From Luteolibacter rhizosphaerae (GTDB taxonomy: Bacteria; Verrucomicrobiota; Verrucomicrobiia; Verrucomicrobiales; Akkermansiaceae), in NCBI RefSeq assembly GCF_025950095.1, contig NZ_JAPDDR010000004.1:248001-312000 (forward strand): DNA of 64,000 nt. Reading direction: 5' to 3'. The translations under genes and the position numbers were made by a program. Shown piece by piece: positions 34,672 through 43,792 of this stretch. How positions within the stretch are numbered: the first letter of the stretch is position 1; each line of letters starts with the position of its first letter. The notes beneath the pieces were generated by a model. It saw only the letters and a program-made list of their open reading frames with translations, was not told the origin of the DNA and made no database searches.

Positions 34672-36288
34672 TTACTGCGCCTGCGCGCGCTCCAGCGAGG
34701 CTTTCACGAAGCCTGCGAAGAGCGGATGCGGTTTGTTCGGCTTGGACTGGAATTCCGGGTGGAACTGCGCGCCCACGAAGAAGGGGTGCTGGGGTAGCTC
34801 GACGATTTCGACCAAGCCCTCGTCCGCCGAGACGGAGGAGATGACCAGTCCGCATTCCTGCAGCTTGTCCTGGAAGTCGGAGTTGAACTCGTAGCGGTGG
34901 CGGTGGCGTTCGTGGATGCGATCCGCGCCGCCGTAGAGATCGGAAGCCTTGGTGCCGGCGAAGACGATGCTCTCGCAGGACCCCAGGCGCATGGTGGCCC
35001 CCATGTCCTCCACGCCCTTCTGCTCCTCTTGAAGGCAGATGACCGGGAAGGGCGTGCTCTTGTCGAACTCGGTGGAGTTCGCGTTCTTCAGTTTGCAGAC
35101 GTTCCGTGCGAATTCGATTGTCGCGATCTGCATGCCCAGACAGATGCCGAAGTAGGGGATGTCGTTCTCGCGGGCATACTGCGCCGCCAGGATCTTACCC
35201 TCGATGCCGCGGTCGCCGAAGCCGCCCGGGACGAGGATGCCGTCCACGTCGCCGATCACCGCCTTCGCGCCGTGATCTTCGATCGCCTCAGCTTCCACGC
35301 GCACGATGTTCACCTTGGTGTCGTGGTGAGCACCGGCGTGGATCAGCGATTCGTAGATCGATTTGTAAGCGTCCTGCAGCTCGATGTACTTGCCGGCCAC
35401 CGCGATGGTCACCTTGTTCTTCGGGTGGATCACGCGGCGGACGAAGTGCTCCCAGTCCTCCAGCGCGGGAGCAGGCGTGTGGCCCAGTCCGATGCGATCG
35501 ACCACGAGGCGGTCGATCTTGTCGCGGCGCAGGTCCAGCGGGCACTCGTAGATCGTGTGGGCCACGTCGCGGAAGGCCACGACGTTCTTCTTCTCCACGT
35601 TGCAGAACATCGCGATCTTCTTGCGGTTGTCCTCGTCGAGGTCCGCTTCCGTGCGGCAGATGATGATGTCCGGCTGGATGCCGAGCTCGCGCAGCTTCGC
35701 CACCGATTGCTGGGTCGGCTTGGTCTTCACTTCGCCCGCGGCCTTGATGTAGGGCAGCAGGGTCACGTGGATGAAGCAGACGTTCTCCTTGCCCACTTCG
35801 AGCGCGAACTGGCGCAGGGCTTCGATGAAGAGCAGGCCCTCCATGTCGCCCACCGTGCCGCCGATCTCGGTGATCAGCACGTTCACGTCCGGGTTGGTTT
35901 CGGAGACCTTGTGAATCCGCGATTTGATCTCGTCGGTCACGTGCGGGATGAACTGCACCGTCTTGCCGAGATACTCGCCGCGGCGCTCCTTCTTGATCAC
36001 CGCGTCGAAGACCTGACCGGAGGTCATGTTGTTCATGCGGGAAAGCACGCCGGAGGTGAAGCGCTCGTAGTGGCCGAGGTCCAGGTCGGTCTCCGCGCCG
36101 TCATCCAGCACATACACCTCCCCGTGCTGATACGGGGACATGGTGCCGGGGTCGACGTTGAGATACGGGTCGAACTTCTGCATCAGCGTCTTCAGTCCGC
36201 GGTGCTCGAGCAGCGCGCCGATGGAGGCTGCGGCAAGACCTTTGCCGAGGGATGAGACGACGCCGCCGGTGACGAAAATGTACTTCAT
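34672..36288 (-). CDS. pyrG: CTP synthase
   Basis: Makes CTP from UTP, ATP and glutamine. The 538-residue length is normal. The N-terminal synthetase domain starts [20 protein letters not shown] (P-loop), with [11 protein letters not shown] near residue 140. The C-terminal class-I glutamine amidotransferase has the nucleophile in [10 protein letters not shown] and the His/Glu in [11 protein letters not shown]. Its start overlaps the stop of kdsB by 4 bp (ATGA), so the two are translationally coupled. Its product CTP is a substrate of KdsB. Confidence 0.98.
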   Translation of the reverse strand: MKYIFVTGGVVSSLGKGLAAASIGALLEHRGLKTLMQKFDPYLNVDPGTMSPYQHGEVYVLDDGAETDLDLGHYERFTSGVLSRMNNMTSGQVFDAVIKKERRGEYLGKTVQFIPHVTDEIKSRIHKVSETNPDVNVLITEIGGTVGDMEGLLFIEALRQFALEVGKENVCFIHVTLLPYIKAAGEVKTKPTQQSVAKLRELGIQPDIIICRTEADLDEDNRKKIAMFCNVEKKNVVAFRDVAHTIYECPLDLRRDKIDRLVVDRIGLGHTPAPALEDWEHFVRRVIHPKNKVTIAVAGKYIELQDAYKSIYESLIHAGAHHDTKVNIVRVEAEAIEDHGAKAVIGDVDGILVPGGFGDRGIEGKILAAQYARENDIPYFGICLGMQIATIEFARNVCKLKNANSTEFDKSTPFPVICLQEEQKGVEDMGATMRLGSCESIVFAGTKASDLYGGADRIHERHRHRYEFNSDFQDKLQECGLVISSVSADEGLVEIVELPQHPFFVGAQFHPEFQSKPNKPHPLFAGFVKASLERAQAQ

Positions 36289-37052
36289 GGGATCGGAGTG
36301 TGGCTGCTGAGGATGGCTTCGACTTGGGCGGCTTGTTCGGGAGTGTCGACACCGGGCGAGGTGTCGTTCGTGGGTAAAACCTTGATCGACGCGCCGTTCT
36401 CCAGCGCGCGCAATTGTTCGAGCGATTCGGCGCGCTCCAGCGGAGAGGGAGCCCAGGTTACGAATCGCTCAAGGAAAGTACGACGATATGCGTAGATCCC
36501 CTTGTGCCGGTAGACCGGCAGGCCCTCCACCGCATTGCGGAAGTAGGGCAGGGGAGAGCGGGAGAAGTAGAGCGCTCGGCCGTCCAGCGCCATCACCACC
36601 TTCACCACGTTCGGGTCCTGCACCGCGGGATCGGCCGGGTCGAGCGGGTTCGCCGCGGTCGCCATGTCCAGCGTCGGATCGGCGGCCATCGTCGCGGCCA
36701 GTTCGTCCACCAGTTCGGGGTCGATCAGCGGCTCGTCGCCCTGAATGTTCACGATGTGGGTGGCTGCCGGGATCGCCCGCACCGCCTCCGCGATCCGGTC
36801 GGTACCGCTCGGGTGCTCGGCGGAGGTCATCACCACCTTCGCGCCGAAAGCTTCCGCCGCCTTGAAGATCCGTTCGTCGTCCGTGGCGATGTAGAGATCG
36901 TCCAGCCGGCTGCAGCGCTTGCATTGCTCCCAGACATGCTGGACCAGCGGTTTTCCTGCGATGAGATGGAGCGGTTTTCCGGGGAAGCGGGTGGACGCCC
37001 AGCGCGCTGGGAGAATGCCTACGATATGAATGGGGCTCGCTTCGGAACTCAC
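36285..37052 (-). CDS. kdsB: 3-deoxy-manno-octulosonate cytidylyltransferase (CMP-Kdo synthetase)
   Basis: Activates Kdo with CTP for lipopolysaccharide inner-core synthesis. Visible motifs are [20 protein letters not shown] at the N-terminus, [28 protein letters not shown] and the late [11 protein letters not shown]. The predicted length of 255 residues is normal. I choose the GTG at 37052 because the upstream ATG at 37100 adds 16 residues that do not belong to the family. The stop overlaps the pyrG start by 4 bp. Confidence 0.96.
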   Translation of the reverse strand: MSSEASPIHIVGILPARWASTRFPGKPLHLIAGKPLVQHVWEQCKRCSRLDDLYIATDDERIFKAAEAFGAKVVMTSAEHPSGTDRIAEAVRAIPAATHIVNIQGDEPLIDPELVDELAATMAADPTLDMATAANPLDPADPAVQDPNVVKVVMALDGRALYFSRSPLPYFRNAVEGLPVYRHKGIYAYRRTFLERFVTWAPSPLERAESLEQLRALENGASIKVLPTNDTSPGVDTPEQAAQVEAILSSHTPIP

Positions 37053-37164
37053 GGGAATGCTCTGGCGCCGAAAGTAAGGGCCCGGTCCCGCGCCCGGCAA
37101 GAGCGGTGTGAAATTTCACGCCCTTGCTTCATTTCCGAAGCCTGTTCATCTGAAGTTCCAGCCC

Positions 37165-37407
37165 TCAATGGCCCTTCCAGATGCCCTCGGACTCCAGGTA
37201 AACGAGCGCTTTATCGAAGGAGCAGCCGGTCAGGAAGTGATCCAGCCGCGCATCGATCTCCGCCTTGTGCGCCTCATGCCAGGCGGTGATCGCCTCGGAG
37301 ACTTCCTTCAGCGCCGCCAGATGGCCGAAGGTGTCCCGGTCCCGGAACTCGTGGTCGGAGATCACATCGCGGCGGCGGCAGAGGAGTTGGGCCAAGTCTT
37401 CGTGCAT
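37165..37407 (-). CDS. Small hypothetical protein downstream of symporter
   Basis: An 80-residue soluble protein starting MHEDLAQLLCRRRDVISDHE, highly charged, with a likely helical body. It begins 2 bp after the stop of the symporter gene, so it is almost certainly co-transcribed with it. I do not recognise the family. It may be a regulatory partner of the transporter, but nothing proves this. Confidence 0.68.
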   Translation of the reverse strand: MHEDLAQLLCRRRDVISDHEFRDRDTFGHLAALKEVSEAITAWHEAHKAEIDARLDHFLTGCSFDKALVYLESEGIWKGH

Positions 37408-37409
37408 AT

Positions 37410-39020
37410 TCAGAGCTTTTTGGCAACATAGGCCTCACCTTGGCGCGGGAAACAGATTCCCACAAAGAAGGTAACCAAGGTCCCTGCCATGATCATCCAG
37501 GTGAAGGCGATCCGCGGCAGCCAATCCGGCCTTTCATAGATCTTGTTGCCCGCGATCATCCCCCACACGTCGTTCGGCAGATCGCTCAAAATAGCGACGG
37601 CAACGAAACCCGCCACCATGGCCACGATGTTTCCGGTGCAGGTGCCCCGCGCCTTGGTCAACATCCCGATCAGGAAAACCCCGAGCAGCGATCCGTAGGT
37701 GTAGCCGAAGCTCAGCAGGACGATCGGGATGATTCTCAGGCTGGGATTCTTCAGCTTCACGTAGGCGGTGCCGATGCCGATGAGGGCAAGCAGGATCGCG
37801 AAGCCCACCGTGGACCAGCGGGCCGCCAGAAACTGCTGGTGTGAGCTGGCCTCCGGCCGGAAGTAGCCGACATACCAGTCCTTGGTGAAAGTGGTCGCGA
37901 GCGCATTGAGCGCCGTGCTGAGCGATCCCATGGCCGTGGAAAAGAGGCCGGCGGCGAGTAGTCCGCGGAGGCCGGGCGACAGGTCGTGAACCATGAACCA
38001 GGCAAAGATTCCGGGGTCGTGCTCCGGTGCCCGATCGGCATTCTGCGTGTAGAAGCGATAGAGTAGGATCCCGATGGCGATAAATCCGACCACGATCGGC
38101 AGGTCGACCAGGCCGGACACGATCACCGCCCGCTGGCTCTTCTTTTTGTCCGGGGAGGTCAGCATCCGTTGAACCATGTCCTGGTCCGTGCCGTGGGTGG
38201 CCATGGTGGTGAAGACCGAGCCCAGGAATGCCGCCCACAGCGTGTATTCCTGCTCCAGGATACCCTTCACATTTCCTCCGAAGGATTTCGCCGGATCGAT
38301 GCCGGTGTTCACGAAGACCGGGCTCTTCACCGACTCGGCCAAGCCCGACCAGCCTCCGGTCTGTCCCAGCAGCCAGTAGAAGACGTAGCCCGCGGACCCG
38401 AACATCACGGTCACTTGGATCAGATCCGTCCAGACCACCGCCTTGATGCCGCCGAGGGTGGTGTAAAGTGCCGTGAGGAAAGTGATCACTACCACCGCGC
38501 CCACGTAGATCAAAAGCTCTTGGGTGAATCGTTCGGCCGGAGGCAGTTGCTTGAACTCCGGGTGCCAGACCTCCCAGGCCAGCACCAGCAGGATCGCCGC
38601 CACGAAGATGCGCGAACCGCTGGCCAGCGAGCGGGTGAGTAGGAACACGAAAGAGGAGAGCCGCCGGGTGGTCCGCCCGAAGCGGATCTCAAGGAATTCG
38701 TAAATGCTGACCACCTTCAGGTCGTAGAAGGGCTTGATGAAGATGCCTGCCACCACCAGCCGCGCGATGATGGTGCCGATGACCAGCTGCGCGTAGAGGA
38801 AGTTCTGCTTCGCGTAGCCCTCGCTCGGCGTGCCTAGGAAAGTCCCGGCCGAAATCTCGGAGGCGAGGATCGATGCCAGCACCGCCCACCATGGCATCGA
38901 GCGATTGCCCAGAGCATAGGTCTCCATCGTCTTCTGCCCCCGCGCGGCATAGAGGCCGATGCCGATGATCACCACGAGGTAGAGGACGATGATGGCGATA
39001 TCGAGACCGGCTCCGGACAT
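37410..39020 (-). CDS. Sodium:solute symporter family transporter
   Basis: A 536-residue integral membrane protein with roughly 13 helices. SSS-family features are an early GIGLYAARGQKTMETYALG and SMPWWAVLASILASEISAGT (the sodium-site segment) and a later FLTALYTTLGGIKAVVWTDL. Substrates in this family include sugars, amino acids and carboxylates; which one applies cannot be told. The ATG at 39020 is used; an ATG 36 bp upstream is less likely. The neighbour downstream is the 80-residue protein. Confidence 0.93.
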   Translation of the reverse strand: MSGAGLDIAIIVLYLVVIIGIGLYAARGQKTMETYALGNRSMPWWAVLASILASEISAGTFLGTPSEGYAKQNFLYAQLVIGTIIARLVVAGIFIKPFYDLKVVSIYEFLEIRFGRTTRRLSSFVFLLTRSLASGSRIFVAAILLVLAWEVWHPEFKQLPPAERFTQELLIYVGAVVVITFLTALYTTLGGIKAVVWTDLIQVTVMFGSAGYVFYWLLGQTGGWSGLAESVKSPVFVNTGIDPAKSFGGNVKGILEQEYTLWAAFLGSVFTTMATHGTDQDMVQRMLTSPDKKKSQRAVIVSGLVDLPIVVGFIAIGILLYRFYTQNADRAPEHDPGIFAWFMVHDLSPGLRGLLAAGLFSTAMGSLSTALNALATTFTKDWYVGYFRPEASSHQQFLAARWSTVGFAILLALIGIGTAYVKLKNPSLRIIPIVLLSFGYTYGSLLGVFLIGMLTKARGTCTGNIVAMVAGFVAVAILSDLPNDVWGMIAGNKIYERPDWLPRIAFTWMIMAGTLVTFFVGICFPRQGEAYVAKKL

Positions 39021-39434
39021 GCGGCGCAGTGTTTCCGCTCCGGGGCGGTGCGACAAGCGAAAGGCTCGCCTCTTCCGGCACGTTTAGTTGCAAAGATTTG
39101 CAGCGCACGAGTGGCGCGTTACGGCTCCGTAACGCTTGTCTCCGCTTGGAAAGCCACTGATTTCAAACGCTTCGCGCTCACGGGTCCGAAATTGGACACT
39201 CGGTTATTTCGGGAAATTTAATTAACGGGTCGGTCAAGGGTGATTTTTTTAAAAACGTGGAACCCTTGTGGAAAACGGGAAGCCGCCGAAAGTCTGTTAG
39301 AGCACTCAAAAAAGTAGTCCCCATCGACCGCGAAACCCGGGTATGCCTCTCCTCCGCCGCGCCCGCCGAGCAGATCGCCGCTCTTCGGGAAACACGGGGC
39401 GGAAAAACCATTTTTTTAGAGACACGTGACAATC
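39021..39434. promoter_or_regulatory. Intergenic region between symporter and dnaA (possible oriC side)
   Basis: About 410 bp with no gene. It contains inverted repeats TGCAAA-GA-TTTGCA (39089-39102) and GCGTTACGG-CT-CCGTAACGC (39116-39135), a 9-bp-arm palindrome. An AT-rich tract with runs GAAATTTAATTAAC and TTTTTTTAAAAA (39205-39255) is next to TTGTGGAAA, a weak DnaA-box-like sequence. It must hold the promoters of dnaA and the symporter. A replication origin here is possible, but I do not see the box cluster that would prove it. Confidence 0.45.
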
Positions 39435-40871
39435 ATGGACCTGGAGGAGGAGTTTGAGGGAGAAGCCGGGAAACAACCTGGATTGGAGGGGTCGCAGTGG
39501 GATGGAGTTTGTGAGACGCTCGGACGACTGGTCAGCAAGGATGCCTATCAACGGTGGTTCCGTACTTCGCGTTTCATGGGTCTGGAAGATGGTAAGGCGG
39601 TGGTCGCCGTGCCGAATGAAATTCACCAGCTGTGGATCGAGGCGAACTACATGCCCGAGCTCGCCGCCGCGGTGGCCGAGACCATCGAAGGCGTGCACGG
39701 CGTGAAGCTCGTGGTCGAAGACGCGATCACCGAAGCCAAGCCGCAGGCCGCGGATGACAGCGACGTATCCGCGGAAACCAACACCGTGGCCGAAGTCATG
39801 AACGCGACCCCCGTGGGCGGTGACATCAGCTTCGAAAAGCGCCTCAAGTCCGCCGGGCTGAATCACAACAACACCTTCTCTTCCTTCGTCGTCGGCGCGA
39901 ATAGCCAGTTCGCTCATGCCGCCTGCGAAGCCGTGGCGAAGCGCAAGGGCCCAGGCTACAACCCGCTCTTCATCCACGGCGGGTCCGGCCTCGGCAAGAC
40001 CCACCTCATGCAGGCCATCGGCCACCACTGGCTCAAGGGCGTGCCCGCCTCCCGCGTGGTCTATCTCACTTGCGAGAAGTTCACGAACGAGTTCATCGAC
40101 TCCGTCCGCAAGGGCGATCTCGAGCGCTTCCGCAAGCGCTACCGCACCGCGGAGGTCATGCTCATCGACGACGTCCAGTTCCTCGGTGGCAAGGAGCGCT
40201 CGCAGGAGGAATTCTTCCACACCTTCAATACCCTCCTCGACGGCCGCTGCCAGGTGGTGCTCACCAGCGACAAGCCGGCCAGCGAGATCAAGAACCTCGA
40301 ACCGCGCCTCATCTCGCGCTTCGAGTGCGGTCTCACCGTGGAGATGCAGCCGCCGGTCTTTGAGACCCGCCTCGCCATCCTCGGCAAGAAGCGCGACGAG
40401 TGGAAGGTGAAGGTCGACGAGGGCATCATCCGCTTCCTCGCCGAGCGCATTAAGACCAATGTCCGCCGCTTGGAAGGCGCCCTCATGCGCGTCGCCACCT
40501 ACGCCTCCCTCGCCGGGGAGCGCGTCACGGAAGATCGCGTGGAGCACCTCCTCCGCGATCTCCTCCGGGAGGAGGCCGGCAAGCAGATCACCATCGATAC
40601 CATCCAGCGGGTGGTGGCGGACCACTACGACATCCGCCTTGCGGACATGACCGGCAAGCGCCGCCCGGCCAGCATCGCCTTCCCCCGCCAGGTGGCCATG
40701 TATCTCAGCCGCACCCTCACCAAGAACTCCCTCATGGAGATCGGCGAGGCCTTCGGCGGCCGCGACCACGGCACCGTCATCCACGCCTGCAAGAAGGTCT
40801 CCGGCCAGCTCGAGACCGACCCCTCCATGCGCGACGCGCTGGGGGTGATCGAGGGCAATCTGCGCCGCTGA
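39435..40871 (+). CDS. dnaA: Chromosomal replication initiator DnaA
   Basis: Binds DnaA boxes and unwinds oriC. The 478-residue protein has an N-terminal domain (residues 1-90), a short linker, then the AAA+ domain with Walker A HGGSGLGKTHLMQAI and Walker B VMLIDDVQFLGG. The C-terminal DNA-binding domain carries the signature FGGRDHGTVIHACKKV. The ATG at 39435 is preferred over a GTG three codons before. dnaN follows after 144 bp without recF or gyrB, so the classical cluster is broken after dnaN. Confidence 0.98.
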   Translation: MDLEEEFEGEAGKQPGLEGSQWDGVCETLGRLVSKDAYQRWFRTSRFMGLEDGKAVVAVPNEIHQLWIEANYMPELAAAVAETIEGVHGVKLVVEDAITEAKPQAADDSDVSAETNTVAEVMNATPVGGDISFEKRLKSAGLNHNNTFSSFVVGANSQFAHAACEAVAKRKGPGYNPLFIHGGSGLGKTHLMQAIGHHWLKGVPASRVVYLTCEKFTNEFIDSVRKGDLERFRKRYRTAEVMLIDDVQFLGGKERSQEEFFHTFNTLLDGRCQVVLTSDKPASEIKNLEPRLISRFECGLTVEMQPPVFETRLAILGKKRDEWKVKVDEGIIRFLAERIKTNVRRLEGALMRVATYASLAGERVTEDRVEHLLRDLLREEAGKQITIDTIQRVVADHYDIRLADMTGKRRPASIAFPRQVAMYLSRTLTKNSLMEIGEAFGGRDHGTVIHACKKVSGQLETDPSMRDALGVIEGNLRR

Positions 40872-41015
40872 GGCGGGGAGGGGATTTTTTGAAATTTCCG
40901 GGGGCCGCCCGTCCGGGGCGGCCATCCTTGGCATTCCCGATAGAATGGCTTGCCAAGGGTCGGAGATTGCGGAGAGCATTCACGTCAAGCAACGCGTTCT
41001 CTTTCGCCCATCCCC
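40872..41015. other. dnaA-dnaN spacer with two hairpins
   Basis: 144 bp. GGCCGCCC (40903-40910) and GGGCGGCC (40916-40923) form an 8-bp stem. Immediately after, CCTTGGCA (40926-40933) and TGCCAAGG (40951-40958) form another, extended inside by ATTC/GAAT. Neither is followed by a T-run on the plus strand. They could attenuate or separate dnaA and dnaN transcription, or be part of the origin region. Confidence 0.5.
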
Positions 41016-42113
41016 ATGAAGTTCAGTATCTCCAAAGAAGCCCTGCTGGAAGGTCTCCAGAAGGTCCAGCACGTGGTCAGCACCCGGACCACCCTGCCGA
41101 TCCTCTCGAACGTGCTGCTGGTGGCCAAGAACGGTCGTCTGACCTTCACCACCACCGACCTCGATGTCGGCATCACCGGCTCGGTGGAAGCCAAGATCGA
41201 CAAGGAAGGTGCCACCACTCTCCCGGCCAAGCGCCTGGTGAATATCGTCCGCGAGCTCCCCGCCAGCGAGGTGGAGATCTCCGTCGATGCCAAGAACGTC
41301 GCCTCCATCCAGAGCGGCCCGTCTTTCTTCAAGATCATCGGCCTCGGTCAGGATGACTTCCCGCCGCTTCCGGACTTCGAGGGCGCGAAGGAATTCCGCA
41401 TGCCGCAGCCGGTCCTGCGCGATGGCTTGAAGAAGACCTCCTACGCGATCTCCACCGATGAGACGCGCTACGTGCTCAACGGCATCTACACCTCTTTCCG
41501 CGAGGGCAAGCTGACCCTCGTCGCCACCGACGGCCGCCGTCTGGCCATGGTCGAGAACGATCTCGACTTCCCCGCCAGCCACGAGACCGACGTGATCGTC
41601 CCGACCAAGGCCGTGCAGGAACTGCAGCGCCTCCTCGGTGATTCCGGCGAGGTCCTCATCCGCCTCAGCGATAGCCAGATCTCCTTCTCCATCGGTGACC
41701 ACCTTCTCATCAGCAAGCTGATCGAGGGGAACTATCCGAACTACCGTCAGGTCATCCCGGGCGACTCCACCGAGCGCGTCGAGCTGCCGCGCGAGTCGGT
41801 CTTCGATACCGTCCGCCGCGTCTCGCTCCTGTCCTCGGACAAGTCGAACTCCGTGAAGCTCGTCTTCGGCTCGAACACCGTGGAAGTCACCGCGAACTCG
41901 CCGGATGTCGGTGAAGCCCGCGAAACCATGGAAGTCGCCTACACCGGCAAGCCGATGCAGATCGCCTTCAACCCCGAGTTCCTCATGGCCCCGCTCCGCA
42001 ACCTCGAGAGCGAGACCGTCTACCTCGATCTCATCGACGAGATGAGCCCCGGCGTCATCCGCATCGATGGCAGCTTCCTCTACGTCATCATGCCGATGCG
42101 CGTCACCGGCTGA
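41016..42113 (+). CDS. dnaN: DNA polymerase III beta subunit (sliding clamp)
   Basis: A 365-residue clamp that holds the replicative polymerase on DNA. It starts MKFSISKEALLEGLQKVQHV, has TRTTLPILSNVLL, the middle FMAPLRNLES-like ending AFNPEFLMAPLRNLES, and the C-terminal VIMPMRVTG, where MPMR is the conserved end of beta clamps. The start at 41016 is set by homology; the longer frame upstream is not clamp-like. A terminator follows 28 bp after the stop. Confidence 0.98.
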   Translation: MKFSISKEALLEGLQKVQHVVSTRTTLPILSNVLLVAKNGRLTFTTTDLDVGITGSVEAKIDKEGATTLPAKRLVNIVRELPASEVEISVDAKNVASIQSGPSFFKIIGLGQDDFPPLPDFEGAKEFRMPQPVLRDGLKKTSYAISTDETRYVLNGIYTSFREGKLTLVATDGRRLAMVENDLDFPASHETDVIVPTKAVQELQRLLGDSGEVLIRLSDSQISFSIGDHLLISKLIEGNYPNYRQVIPGDSTERVELPRESVFDTVRRVSLLSSDKSNSVKLVFGSNTVEVTANSPDVGEARETMEVAYTGKPMQIAFNPEFLMAPLRNLESETVYLDLIDEMSPGVIRIDGSFLYVIMPMRVTG

Positions 42114-42141
42114 CCTGCCGCCGCCTCGTAACTTTCAAGAG

Positions 42142-42171
42142 CCCGCGTTTCCCCAAAGGAACGCGGGTTTT
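42142..42171 (+). terminator. Rho-independent terminator of dnaN
   Basis: Stem CCCGCGTT (42142-42149) / AACGCGGG (42160-42167) with a 10-base loop, followed by TTTT. Confidence 0.9.
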
Positions 42172-42178
42172 CTCTTAT

Positions 42179-42206
42179 GTAGCGGAAGGACTCTCGTCCT
42201 TCCGGC
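42179..42206 (-). repeat. 28-bp hairpin repeat, copy 2 (inverted)
   Basis: Reverse-strand copy of the element at 3572-3599: stem GGAAGGAC / GTCCTTCC with loop GAGA, and the same GCC and GCTAC flanks. It lies just after the dnaN terminator. It matches copy 1 at 26 of 28 positions, and the two changes are a G:C-for-C:G swap in the stem. Confidence 0.75.
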
Positions 42207-42263
42207 TGCTCGCGTCCTCCCTCTCAGCGCCATCACCTGAACTCAATCGTCTCTCCCCAGGCA

Positions 42264-42342
42264 GCGCGGAACCCGCGTTCGCGGAATGAGCCGGCACGAA
42301 CTAGGGTTCTACATCGGATAGGCTCCAGCCCGCAGAAGCCAC
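42264..42342. repeat. ~80-bp dispersed repeat, copy A
   Basis: Begins GCGCGGAAC and ends CCCGCAGAAGCCAC. It aligns over its whole length with 46821-46900 at 57 of 79 positions by hand count. The two ends are the most conserved. It is in the gap between dnaN and a small exported-protein gene. Confidence 0.65.
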
Positions 42343-42363
42343 GCACCACCCCTCGATCCTTCA

Positions 42364-42705
42364 ATGAGCCATAAACTCCATCTTGCAACCGCATTCCTTG
42401 CTGGAGTCGGGCTGACCCTCACCGCTTTAGCGATACTGGAACCCGGCCAAGCCCACGCTCGAGAAGAGACCAAGCAGGCCTTCATGAATCGTCAGCGCGC
42501 TATCGAGAGGGGAGACCGTGCAATGCAGACCTATTTCGAGGAGGTCATCGCATGGAATGCCCACACAGCTCTAGATCCTCGCTTCTTCGGCGGCTCCCAC
42601 ACCGTCGACTGGCTGGCCATCGATGTCGAAGAGCCACCCTATCGCAGAATCAAGGACGGCATCTCTTACGCTGAATTGAGGCGGCTGATGCTCGAAGGGG
42701 ACTAG
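42364..42705 (+). CDS. Small exported protein of unknown function
   Basis: A 113-residue protein. The N-terminus HLATAFLAGVGLTLTALAI followed by LEPGQAHARE looks like a signal peptide with cleavage after AHA, or an uncleaved anchor. The rest is charged with a segment FFGGSHTVDWLAIDVEEPPY. Family unknown. It is convergent with the ABC ATPase gene (11 bp apart). Confidence 0.65.
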   Translation: MSHKLHLATAFLAGVGLTLTALAILEPGQAHAREETKQAFMNRQRAIERGDRAMQTYFEEVIAWNAHTALDPRFFGGSHTVDWLAIDVEEPPYRRIKDGISYAELRRLMLEGD

Positions 42706-42716
42706 GCATCCGCCCC

Positions 42717-43694
42717 TCAGCTCGCCAGGCACCCCGGGCAATCCTGCACGAAATGCTCGTGCCCTTTATCCGCCAGCTGCGGCCGCCGGTCGGTCAGGCA
42801 CAGCTCCGCATTCCCCAGCGTGTTCCGCGGCCGGAAGGCACAGCCCTTCGGCGGATTCGAGAGATCCGGCGGCAGACCCGGGATCGTGTAAAGCTGCTCT
42901 CCCTTCTTCTGGATCGCAGGGATGCTCTTCAGCAGCGAGCGTGTGTAGGAGTGCATCGGGTGGCGGAAGAGTTCCGCCTTCGGCGCGCTCTCCACGATCC
43001 GGCCCGCATACATCACGTTCACGTGATCGCAGACCTCGGACACCACCGCCAGATCGTGCGTGATGAAGATTACCGCCGTTCCCAGATCCTTCTGGCGATC
43101 GCGGATCAGATCCAGCACCTGCTTCTGCACCGTCACATCCAGCGCGGTCGTCGGCTCGTCGCAGATCAGCAGCTCCGGGCGGGTGATCAGCGCCATCGCG
43201 ATCATCACGCGCTGCCGCATGCCGCCAGAGAACTCGTGCGGGTAGGACTCGATCCGCTTGGATGCTTCTGAAATCCCCACTTCCTCCAGCGCCTGAATCG
43301 CTCGGGAAAGCGCCTTCTGGCCGCTCAGTCCCTCGTGCAACTCCAGCGGCTCGATGAGCTGGTCGCGGACCTTCATGAAGGGATTCAGCGAGGTCATCGG
43401 ATCCTGGAAGATCATCGAGATCCGCTTCCCGCGGATCTTCCGCAGCTGCTTTTCGCTCGCCTTCAGCAGATCCACCCCGTCGAAGATCGCCGAGCCCGCC
43501 TCGATCCGGCCCGGAGGCTGCGGGATCAGTCCCAGCAGCGAGTAGCAGGTCACCGACTTGCCCGAGCCCGACTCGCCTACGATTCCCAGCGTCTCACCGG
43601 CTTCGACCGAAAAGGAAACATCCTCCACCGCATGGACGACGCCGTTGCGGGTGTGGAAGCGGGTGGTGAGGTTGCGGACGTCGAGAAGCGGCAT
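42717..43694 (-). CDS. Oligopeptide/dipeptide-type ABC transporter ATP-binding protein (OppD/DppD-like)
   Basis: A 325-residue nucleotide-binding subunit. Walker A GESGSGKS, signature SGGMRQR and Walker B LLICDEPTTALD are intact, and the H-loop is THDLAVV. The C-terminal extension with KGCAFRPRN and CPGC cysteines is typical of the oligopeptide group. It would energise import of peptides, nickel or similar, but no permease, binding protein or second ATPase lies nearby, so partners must be elsewhere. The ATG at 43694 fits the family. Confidence 0.92.
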   Translation of the reverse strand: MPLLDVRNLTTRFHTRNGVVHAVEDVSFSVEAGETLGIVGESGSGKSVTCYSLLGLIPQPPGRIEAGSAIFDGVDLLKASEKQLRKIRGKRISMIFQDPMTSLNPFMKVRDQLIEPLELHEGLSGQKALSRAIQALEEVGISEASKRIESYPHEFSGGMRQRVMIAMALITRPELLICDEPTTALDVTVQKQVLDLIRDRQKDLGTAVIFITHDLAVVSEVCDHVNVMYAGRIVESAPKAELFRHPMHSYTRSLLKSIPAIQKKGEQLYTIPGLPPDLSNPPKGCAFRPRNTLGNAELCLTDRRPQLADKGHEHFVQDCPGCLAS

Positions 43695-43792
43695 GGTGCT
43701 GGCAGATTCAAAACAAGGAGCGTCAGGATGACACGGATTTTTCTCTGCGAAGCGAATGGAGTGCCAAGCACCGGAATCGCGGTCGCGCCCGC

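Noticed and set aside
34897-36255. Long open frame antisense to pyrG
   Set aside because: Same mirror effect; the opposite strand encodes an unambiguous CTP synthase.
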